Source: Brevibacillus_C sp046036945
GTDB lineage: Bacteria; Bacillota; Bacilli; Brevibacillales; Brevibacillaceae
Direction of reading: 5' to 3'
NCBI RefSeq assembly: GCF_046036945.1
Contig: NZ_JBJQOQ010000024.1
Location: 1-64,000 of the forward strand
Length of the DNA stretch: 64,000 nt
Position numbers and translations under genes: made by a program. Of this stretch, positions 33,442-40,243 are shown piece by piece. The notes under the pieces were generated by a model that saw nothing but the letters and a program-made list of their open reading frames with translations, was not told where the DNA came from and did no database searches. Positions within the stretch are counted from its first letter, which is position 1. Each line of letters opens with the position of its first letter.

Positions 33442-33550
33442 TTAGAAAAACTTGGCTTATCGCCAAGTCAAATAAAGAAAGCCTTCGTTTTTCTTATCCT
33501 TTCATCATTTAACGCGTTAGCGAAATTAAACTTTCCGAAAGTACAACAAA
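33442..33550 (-). repeat. Dispersed hairpin-bearing repeat, copy 2 (long form)
   Basis: It shares the 33-base block starting TTAGAAAAACTTGGC, including hairpin ACTTGGC-TTATC-GCCAAGT, and the block AGCGAAATTAAACTTTCCGA with copy 1 at 23094-23170. A middle part (33482-33517) is present only here. It lies between the gapB terminator and the SLH gene. Confidence 0.8.
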
Positions 33551-33578
33551 AAAGCGAACCGCCTTATTGGCGATTCGC
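33548..33578 (-). terminator. Terminator of gapB
   Basis: Stem GCGAACCGCC (33554-33563) with GGCGATTCGC (33569-33578) is followed on the minus strand by six T. It begins 13 bases after the gapB stop and abuts the repeat. Confidence 0.9.
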
Positions 33579-33590
33579 CCCTCTTGCCTG

Positions 33591-34634
33591 TTATTTCGCA
33601 GCTCCCGCTGCCGCGGCCACTTTCACCTCGTTGTACATCCGGGAGACGTGCCGTACCAGGTCGACGACGCGGCAGGAGTAGCCCCACTCGTTGTCGTACC
33701 AGGCGATAACCTTCACTTGCCGTCCGCCCATCACCATCGTTGACAATCCGTCTACAATCGAAGAATGGTCGTTGCCGATAAAATCGACGGAAACGAGTGG
33801 TTCCTCGCAGAATTCGATGTAGCCTTTCATCGCTCCCTGGCTCGCTTTTCTGAGAACGCGGTTCACCTCGTCAACTGTCACGTCGCGGCTGACGTTTACG
33901 ACCAGGTCAACGATGGAGACGTCAGGCGTGGGCACCCGCAGGGAAAAGCCGTTCAAGCGGCCGTTCAACTCTGGCAGCACTTTGCCAACCGCGCGGGCTG
34001 CACCCGTGCTCGTCGGTATAATCGACTGTCCGCAAGCCCGGGCCCGGCGCAGGTCTTTATGGGGATTATCCAGGTTTACCTGGTCGTTGGTGTACGAGTG
34101 TATCGTCGTCATCAGTCCGCTCTCAATGCCAAACGCTTCATGCAGCACTTTTGCTACCGGCGCCAGACAGTTGGTCGTACAGGAAGCGTTGGAGACGATG
34201 TGATGTTCATCGTGTTGGTAGACATGGTCATTTACGCCCATGACGATCGTGGCGTCTTCGTCTTTACCCGGTGCGGTGATCACCACTTTTTTTGCTCCGC
34301 TCTGCAGGTGCTTGCCTGCGCCTTCGCGATCTTTAAACTTGCCTGTCGCCTCCACGACGATCTCCACGCCAAGCTCGCCCCAAGGCAGATTGAGCGGATC
34401 GCGGTCTGACAGAACAAGGGTCGGCTTTCCGTCGACAATGATTTGATTATTCTTAACCTCGATTTTATTGTCAATTCGTCCGTGAATCGAATCGTATTTC
34501 AACAGATGTGCCAGCGTTTCCGGGGGGTAGCTTGCGTTAATCGCAACTACTTCCATTTCAGGATTCTGGATGGCACGGCGGAACACCATGCGTCCAATGC
34601 GACCGAATCCGTTAATACCAATTTTAATCGTCAT
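33591..34634 (-). CDS. gapB: Gluconeogenic glyceraldehyde-3-phosphate dehydrogenase GapB
   Basis: A 347-residue GAPDH. KIGINGFGRIGRMVFRRAI binds the cofactor, SNASCTTNCLAP carries the catalytic Cys, and STGAARAVGKVLPEL and WYDNEWGYSCRVVDLVRHV complete the fold. INASYPPETLAHLLKYDSIH, with no acidic residue at the adenine-ribose position, is the GapB rather than GapA pattern, and implies use of NADP in gluconeogenesis. The location near coaE-mutM-polA and nrdR-dnaB matches B. subtilis gapB. ATG 34634 follows GGAGGGGAG. A CcpN-type site in the promoter supports repression during glycolysis. Confidence 0.93.
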   Translation of the reverse strand: MTIKIGINGFGRIGRMVFRRAIQNPEMEVVAINASYPPETLAHLLKYDSIHGRIDNKIEVKNNQIIVDGKPTLVLSDRDPLNLPWGELGVEIVVEATGKFKDREGAGKHLQSGAKKVVITAPGKDEDATIVMGVNDHVYQHDEHHIVSNASCTTNCLAPVAKVLHEAFGIESGLMTTIHSYTNDQVNLDNPHKDLRRARACGQSIIPTSTGAARAVGKVLPELNGRLNGFSLRVPTPDVSIVDLVVNVSRDVTVDEVNRVLRKASQGAMKGYIEFCEEPLVSVDFIGNDHSSIVDGLSTMVMGGRQVKVIAWYDNEWGYSCRVVDLVRHVSRMYNEVKVAAAAGAAK

Positions 34635-34680
34635 ATTAGGACTCCCCTCCACCTTATGAGTTACACTTTATCTGCTATCT

Positions 34681-34708
34681 CTATTATAATCAGTATGTCA
34701 CATTTATC
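34681..34708 (-). promoter_or_regulatory. gapB promoter with CcpN-like box
   Basis: On the minus strand TTGATA (34703-34708) and TATAAT (34681-34686) are 16 bp apart. Between them TGTGACATACT (34690-34700) fits the CcpN consensus TRTGHYATAYW, as I remember it, at all 11 positions. Confidence 0.65.
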
Positions 34709-34783
34709 AATGTGTTTTACTAAAAAAATAAAATTTGTACATTTGATTGTACGATCTTCAGGCTTTGCCATATGTGGGCATGT

Positions 34784-34829
34784 CAAAAAAACAACGCGAA
34801 GAATCCCTTTTGGGGCACTTCGCGTTGTT
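34784..34829 (-). terminator. Terminator of the chemoreceptor gene
   Basis: Stem AACAACGCGAAG (34790-34801) with CTTCGCGTTGTT (34818-34829) is followed on the minus strand by seven T. Confidence 0.92.
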
Positions 34830-34855
34830 CAGTCATATGGTTTGGAGAATCGGTT

Positions 34856-36547
34856 TCACTGGTCAACTTTGAACCTGTGGACGGAGTTATTCAGTTCCTG
34901 AGCCATGTGACGTAAGGTTTGCGCCGAAGCAGATATTCCTTCCATCGACGCCAACTGTTCCTGTGAGAACGAAGCCGCGTCTCTGCTCATGTTGTAAGAC
35001 GCTTTGGCGATGTGATTCAGTTCCACAATGGAAGCTGTAATTTGTTCGGAACCAGCTGACATCTGTTCCGTCGCCACTGAAACTTCCTCGAGCTGTGCGG
35101 CAATCTTCTCGGAATCTGCAACAATGTTTTGAAACATTGCCCCTGCCCGTTGCATGATTTGGTTTCCTTCATCCGCCTCTCGTGTGCCAATTTCGATGGA
35201 ACGAATTACTTTGAACGTATCATCCTGAACTTTTCGGATCATATCGGCGATCATGTCTGCTGACTGTTTGGATTGTTCCGCCAGCTTTTTGACTTCACCG
35301 GCGACAACTGCAAACCCTTTTCCCTGTTCCCCGGCTCTCGAGGCTTCAATAGCGGCATTTAAGGCCAACAATTCTGTCTGACTGGTAATTGCTGACAAAA
35401 CCTCGGTTATGCGATTGATTTCATTGGATCGTTCCCCAAGCTGTCTTACTAAAACGGATGATTCATGAACCGTTTTGCTAACCATGTCCATTTTCTGTAT
35501 CGCTTGTTGGATCGATTCATTACCGGCGCCGGCTGCTTTTGCCGTCTCATCGGAGAGTCCCGCCACCTCCCCGGAAATTTCAGCAATGCGCTGCACGCCG
35601 ATCGCTAATTCTTCTATCGCTTTGCTGCTTTCTTCCGCCCCGGTTGCCTGCATATCGGAGCCATTTGCGATTTCCTCGGTAGCCGCGGCTATCTGGTTGG
35701 CGGCCAGCACGGTTTCTTCGACGCTGCTCGTCAGTTGCTCTGACGAAGCAGCCACCTGTTCACCTGCTGTTTTGATCCGTTCAATTAACGCCGCCAAATT
35801 CTGCCGCATCGCTTCGAAGGAAAGGGCAAGCTGTCCAATTTCATCTTTGGAATCTGACGGGATAGACTGACTTAAATCTCCCTCGGCAATCCGCTTTGTG
35901 CCGTGAATGAGTCTCTTCAGCGGCCGGATGACTGAACGGCTGTGTAAATAAACGACCACAAGACCGATCGCAAGCACCAGAACAAGGTAGATGACGGAAA
36001 TTTTATTGTTACTCTTATTCGTTTGCTCGATCTGAGAGACAGCGTTCGTGATCTCCGTTAATTTGCTATTGCGGAGTTCATCGATTCGCTTGTTGATGTC
36101 CTCGGCGCTTTTGTCGAATTCGCCCATGATCTGGTTGCCTCGTTCATTTCCGCCTGCGATGTACTCGTTTGCCATCTTTTGGCCCATTTCATAGTAACGA
36201 GCAAATGAAACTTCGGTTTCGTCAAACATCTGCGCTTCCTGCGGGTACATCCTTTTCATTTGTTTCAGGTTTTCATGAAAAACAGCCGCGTATTTTGCGG
36301 CTTGGTCGAATCCGTCGTCAAGTCCGTCCGTTCCTCTCGTTGCACTGATATCTGTGAGCCATTGCTGCACCTGTACCACGGATAATTTTAAATCATCAGC
36401 CATAAGGGCGGCATTTAGGGTATAATCCTCAATTTTTTTCAATTCTTTCCACTGTGCTTCTGATATGAAGTATTGAAACAACTGCATAACGATAAAAGCG
36501 ATAAAAATAGCTGCGAACGAAATGAAACTTTTCATTTTGATGGTCAT
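34856..36547 (-). CDS. Methyl-accepting chemotaxis protein
   Basis: A 563-residue chemoreceptor. TM1 is near the N-terminus (FISFAAIFIAFIVMQLFQYF). A helical extracellular sensor of about 150 residues, four-helix-bundle-like, follows, then TM2 (KISVIYLVLVLAIGLVVVYL). A HAMP domain (RPLKRLIHGTKRIAEGDLSQ) leads into the cytoplasmic signalling helix. The hairpin tip, AITSQTELLALNAAIEASRA followed by GEQGKGFAVVAGEVKKLAEQ, binds CheA/CheW. The ligand is not predictable. It is monocistronic, with a GGGGGAG ribosome site and a strong terminator. The 340-bp region to the next gene (36548-36887) shows no gene and no SigD promoter that I can support. Confidence 0.95.
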   Translation of the reverse strand: MTIKMKSFISFAAIFIAFIVMQLFQYFISEAQWKELKKIEDYTLNAALMADDLKLSVVQVQQWLTDISATRGTDGLDDGFDQAAKYAAVFHENLKQMKRMYPQEAQMFDETEVSFARYYEMGQKMANEYIAGGNERGNQIMGEFDKSAEDINKRIDELRNSKLTEITNAVSQIEQTNKSNNKISVIYLVLVLAIGLVVVYLHSRSVIRPLKRLIHGTKRIAEGDLSQSIPSDSKDEIGQLALSFEAMRQNLAALIERIKTAGEQVAASSEQLTSSVEETVLAANQIAAATEEIANGSDMQATGAEESSKAIEELAIGVQRIAEISGEVAGLSDETAKAAGAGNESIQQAIQKMDMVSKTVHESSVLVRQLGERSNEINRITEVLSAITSQTELLALNAAIEASRAGEQGKGFAVVAGEVKKLAEQSKQSADMIADMIRKVQDDTFKVIRSIEIGTREADEGNQIMQRAGAMFQNIVADSEKIAAQLEEVSVATEQMSAGSEQITASIVELNHIAKASYNMSRDAASFSQEQLASMEGISASAQTLRHMAQELNNSVHRFKVDQ

Positions 36548-36887
36548 AATCTTTCGGTTCTCCCCCTTAAATCTCTCTCTTTAGAATTATTATATTTGAA
36601 AAGATTGGATGAAAACAACGCCGCCCCCCGACCATCTGCAACAAAATGATGAATTATCACAACAATACGGAGAATAAAACCGACGAAATACGTACATCCG
36701 CAGCAACATAGTTGCCGCTTCAAAGCGATTGCCGATTGTATATTCAGTTTCGGACCTGGTTACACAAAGAATATGATGGAATGATGGGAAGTGCCTGAAA
36801 TGGACGAGTCTCATCGATTGTGGTACACATAAGTAATGGGTAGGGAAAACACTGCCGTTACCTAGACTTTAGAAGGAAGGGGATGCG

Positions 36888-38090
36888 ATGGCACGCGTTT
36901 TGCTAATCAACGGAGGTTCCGAAGGCCATATCAATCCAACCCTCGGTGTGGTTCAAGAACTTGTCCGCCGAGGCGAAGAGGTGGTTGCCTTTGTTGCGGA
37001 TCAATTTCGTGATTATGTCGAGCCAACGGGCGCAAAGGTGATCACGTTCAATATCGGCAAATTTTTGGAGGCGTTCCTTGCTGGCGGAAGAAGTCCCTGG
37101 GCTCGGGTGGGAGGACTATTGCGCACCGCCGACATCGTCATTCCCAGCATCCTGGCGCAAACAAAAGGAGAACGTTTTGATTACATCATTCACGACTCGA
37201 TGTTCGGCTGTGGACGGTTGCTAGCACAAATACTCGACCTGCCGGCAATCAGCTCGTGCACGAGTTTTGCATTCCAACCAAACAGCTTTGAAAGTCTGCA
37301 AGATCACCTCTCGCGCCGTTTTCCAGCAGACGAGAATGAACGTGCACACCGGGAGTTCCAACAGCTGGTCCGCAGCGTGCAAGCGAAGTACAGTGTGCAA
37401 GTTGGCTCCGCCTACGAGGTTTTCTGCAATCCCGCGCCATTGAACATCGTCTACACATCGAGAAGCTTCCAACCTGATGGAGAAAGCTTCGACGAAACGT
37501 ACAAATTTGTTGGGCCGTCTGTCGTACCGCGTTCGCCTGGTGAATTTGATTTCTCTCATGTGGACACGAATCACCTGATTTACATATCACTCGGCACCGT
37601 TTTGAATCAAGCGGTGGATTTTTACAAGCTCTGTTTTGCGGCATTCGCCGAAACGAAGTACACCGTGATTCTATCTGTCGGGAAACAAACCCAAATCGCG
37701 GAATTGGGAGACATTCCTGCGAATTTTATCGTTCGCAACTACGTTCCGCAGCTCGAAGTCCTGCAGCGCTCCAAATTGTTTATCACACACGGCGGCATGA
37801 ACAGCGCCAGTGAAGGCCTTTACTATGGTGTGCCGCTGATCGTACTTCCCCAAACCTCCGACCAACCTATCGTGGCACGACGTGTGGCTGAAATCGGTGC
37901 AGGCATCCAGCTAAATGATGAAGGCTTAACCGCTGAAGATCTTAAAGAGGCGGCGGAACGCTTGCTGGGGGATGCGTCCATTCGCAAGGTATGCCTGGAA
38001 ATTGGCGATTCGTTCCGAGCTGCCGGTGGGTATCAACGAGCTGTCGATGAGATTTTCTCGTACAAACGAAATGTAGGAATACCTCATTAA
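36888..38090 (+). CDS. MGT-family (YjiC-like) UDP-glycosyltransferase
   Basis: A 400-residue GT1/GT-B glycosyltransferase of the macrolide-glycosyltransferase group. The acceptor-side start is VLLINGGSEGHINPTLGVVQ, and the donor-binding C-terminal part is NFIVRNYVPQLEVLQRSKLF, ITHGGMNSASEGLYYGVPLI and PQTSDQPIVARRVAEIGAGI (His, Gly-Gly, Glu and the D-Q pair contact UDP-sugar). Relatives glycosylate macrolides, flavonoids or other small molecules. A strong AGGAAGGGG precedes the ATG. It stands alone, interrupting the gapB-coaE synteny, and looks like an accessory insertion. Confidence 0.92.
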   Translation: MARVLLINGGSEGHINPTLGVVQELVRRGEEVVAFVADQFRDYVEPTGAKVITFNIGKFLEAFLAGGRSPWARVGGLLRTADIVIPSILAQTKGERFDYIIHDSMFGCGRLLAQILDLPAISSCTSFAFQPNSFESLQDHLSRRFPADENERAHREFQQLVRSVQAKYSVQVGSAYEVFCNPAPLNIVYTSRSFQPDGESFDETYKFVGPSVVPRSPGEFDFSHVDTNHLIYISLGTVLNQAVDFYKLCFAAFAETKYTVILSVGKQTQIAELGDIPANFIVRNYVPQLEVLQRSKLFITHGGMNSASEGLYYGVPLIVLPQTSDQPIVARRVAEIGAGIQLNDEGLTAEDLKEAAERLLGDASIRKVCLEIGDSFRAAGGYQRAVDEIFSYKRNVGIPH

Positions 38091-38121
38091 TCGAAACCCG
38101 GAGCGCTATCAGCGGGTGTAA

Positions 38122-38158
38122 AAAAGATGACTTCCGATGAATTCGGAAGCCATCTTTT
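38122..38158 (+). terminator. Terminator of the glycosyltransferase gene
   Basis: AAAAGATG-x-CTTCCGA with TTCGGAAG-x-CATCTTTT (38122-38158) forms a near-perfect stem around TGAA, ending in a T-run. Confidence 0.85.
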
Positions 38159-38216
38159 GGCTGACTAAGCTATATTCCTTTTACTCAAACTGTCTACAAA
38201 TAAGGCCGCATTCGGC

Positions 38217-38780
38217 CTATTTGAAATCATTGTGGTATATTTTTTGATACTTTTCCTGATAGTACAGCACCCGCTGCACGTAATGCCGCGTCTCGCCGTA
38301 GGGAATATCCTCAACGCGTTCCCGCGAACCGTCCCAAATCTCTTGTGTGAGCCATTTGTTCACACTGCCCGGCCCGGCATTATACGCGGCCAGCGCCAGC
38401 ACTTTGTCTCCGTCGAACTGCTTTAACAGATACGACAGGTACCAGGTTCCGATATCGATGTTTACTTTTGGATCGTCGAGGTACTCCATCGCAAGACCTT
38501 GAAACTTCGCCTGCTTAATGATCCAATTTGCCGTATCCGGCATCAGCTGCATCAGTCCGACTGCTCCTTTTTTGGAGACTCGCTTCGGTTCGAAGGCGCT
38601 TTCTGTCCTGATCACGGCGAGTATGAGCATTGGATCTACGTTAAAACGCTCTGCTGCCAGCTTAATTTCCGGCTGATACTTGACCGGATACATCCATTTC
38701 CAGATAAATGGCGTGTTGATTAACAAAAAGACCCCCAATAACAAAAGAAGGAGTACGGCAGCCCTCCTCTTTCTTCTCAT
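38217..38780 (-). CDS. Small membrane-anchored lytic transglycosylase (SLT family)
   Basis: A 187-residue protein with an uncleaved-looking N-terminal anchor (AAVLLLLLLGVFLLINTPFI). The Slt70-type domain carries AVIRTESAFEPKRVSKKGAV with the catalytic Glu in ESAF, GLMQLMPDTANWI and LALAAYNAGPGSVNKWL, then the final YVQRVLYY. It cleaves peptidoglycan with 1,6-anhydro product formation. Its ATG overlaps the coaE stop (ATGA), so it is the last gene of polA-mutM-coaE-SLT. A position next to coaE is common in related Bacillales. Confidence 0.93.
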   Translation of the reverse strand: MRRKRRAAVLLLLLLGVFLLINTPFIWKWMYPVKYQPEIKLAAERFNVDPMLILAVIRTESAFEPKRVSKKGAVGLMQLMPDTANWIIKQAKFQGLAMEYLDDPKVNIDIGTWYLSYLLKQFDGDKVLALAAYNAGPGSVNKWLTQEIWDGSRERVEDIPYGETRHYVQRVLYYQEKYQKIYHNDFK

Positions 38781-39388
38781 GGACTCGACTCCGTATGCAG
38801 TGTGGCAAGCAGATGTTCAACCTGGCGCTCTGTCTCTTCTCGCGTCCCTTGGTTGTCGATTACAAAATCTGCCTGTTCCTTCTTTTGCTCGATCGGAAGC
38901 TGCGTCTGAAGCCGTTTCAACGCCTGCTCCTCGTCAATGTCATCCCGCTGCATCAAACGCGACAACTGCAGCGAGGCCGGTACGTATACCACCACGATCT
39001 TATCCACCATATGCTGCAAGCGGCTCTCAAACAGCAGGGGAATGTCCTGAAAGACGATATTTTCCCCTCTGTTCAGTGCCGCTTCCGTCTGTCGGCGCAT
39101 CTCCCTGCGAATTTCGGGATGTACGATTCCGTTTAAGACTTGCCGCTGCTCTTCATTGGAAAAGACGATCTCTCCCAATGCCTTCCGGTTCAATTGCCCG
39201 TCGGGGAACAGCACACCTTGTCCAAAGTGGTTGACAATAGCTTGGTAGGCCGGCAATCCCGGCTCTACCACCTGCCGGGCGATCAGGTCCGCATCCACTA
39301 CGGGGATTCCCCGCTGCCGCAGCAAAGCCGCCACCGTGCTTTTCCCGCTGGCAATGCCGCCGGTTAGTCCAAGGATCATCTGCTCCAC
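38777..39388 (-). CDS. coaE: Dephospho-CoA kinase
   Basis: A 203-residue P-loop kinase that phosphorylates dephospho-CoA in the last step of CoA synthesis. LGLTGGIASGKSTVAALL is the Walker A region, VVDADLIARQVVEPG the substrate Asp region, and FQDIPLLFES and VIDNQGTREETERQ are further family motifs. Start: either GTG 39388 or ATG 39379; GGAGG is 10 nt from the ATG, which I prefer slightly. It lies between mutM and the transglycosylase with short or overlapping junctions. Confidence 0.96.
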   Translation of the reverse strand: MEQMILGLTGGIASGKSTVAALLRQRGIPVVDADLIARQVVEPGLPAYQAIVNHFGQGVLFPDGQLNRKALGEIVFSNEEQRQVLNGIVHPEIRREMRRQTEAALNRGENIVFQDIPLLFESRLQHMVDKIVVVYVPASLQLSRLMQRDDIDEEQALKRLQTQLPIEQKKEQADFVIDNQGTREETERQVEHLLATLHTESSP

Positions 39389-39406
39389 ACCTCCGTCTGG
39401 TGGGTT

Positions 39407-40231
39407 CTATTTTTGGCACTTGGGGCAGATGTGTGTCCCGCGTCCGCCTACGACCATGCGAACGATCGGTGTGGAACAGACGTTGCACGGCTCATCTGCC
39501 CGGCCGTATACGTTAAGGGACTGCTGAAACATCCCCATTTCTCCCTGTCCGTTTACATATGATTTAATCGAACTGCCGCCTTGCTCGATAGCTTCGCCGA
39601 GCGTCGCGATAATGCTGTCATACAGTTTTGCAACTTGCCCCCGGGTGAGTTTGCCGGCGGGGCGCTCAGGGTGTATGCCAGCTCGAAACAAGGCCTCGTC
39701 CACATAGATATTCCCGAGACCGACGAGAAATTCCTGGTTTAACAAGAGCGGTTTGATTTTGGTCGTTCGACCTTTTAACATCGTGTGAAAGACCGGCAGC
39801 GTGAACTGTTCGTCCAACGGCTCCGGCCCCAATTTTGCCAAGGGTTCCATTTCCAATTCCATTCCCAGCGGGATCAAGTCCATCGTGCCAAACTGGCGCA
39901 CGTCCCGATACCGCAGTTCGGTCCCGTCAGTAAAGTGAAAAATGACATGGGTGTGCTTTTCGACGGGATCGTCGGCCTGGTACAGGCCGTATCGTCCTTC
40001 CATGCGCAGATGGGAGATCAGGACATCGCGGTCCAGGACAAACTTGATAAATTTGGCCCGCCGGTCGATTTGGCGAATCATCTGTCCCGATAGCTGTGCC
40101 TTGAACGCTTCGACGTCATCAGGCCTTCTGACAATGCGCGGGAGCGTGACAGACACGCTGGCGATCACCTTTTCTTGCACCAGTTTGCGCAGTGTACGGA
40201 CGACAGTCTCTACCTCGGGCAATTCCGGCAT
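39407..40231 (-). CDS. mutM: Formamidopyrimidine-DNA glycosylase (MutM/Fpg)
   Basis: A 274-residue base-excision repair enzyme for 8-oxoguanine and FaPy. The N-terminal catalytic PELPEVETVVRTL has the nucleophilic Pro2 and Glu3. LVGLGNIYVDEALFRAGIHP is the helix-two-turn-helix, and the C-terminal zinc finger is CNVCSTPIVRMV with HICPKCQ. It starts 12 bp after the polA stop, with GGGAGGAT as ribosome site, so it is translated from the polA operon mRNA. Confidence 0.97.
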   Translation of the reverse strand: MPELPEVETVVRTLRKLVQEKVIASVSVTLPRIVRRPDDVEAFKAQLSGQMIRQIDRRAKFIKFVLDRDVLISHLRMEGRYGLYQADDPVEKHTHVIFHFTDGTELRYRDVRQFGTMDLIPLGMELEMEPLAKLGPEPLDEQFTLPVFHTMLKGRTTKIKPLLLNQEFLVGLGNIYVDEALFRAGIHPERPAGKLTRGQVAKLYDSIIATLGEAIEQGGSSIKSYVNGQGEMGMFQQSLNVYGRADEPCNVCSTPIVRMVVGGRGTHICPKCQK

Positions 40232-40243
40232 TATACATCCTCC

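Noticed and set aside
36548..36887. SigD (flagellar) promoter for the chemoreceptor
   Set aside because: No TAAA-N15-GCCGATAT-like sequence could be found upstream on the minus strand.
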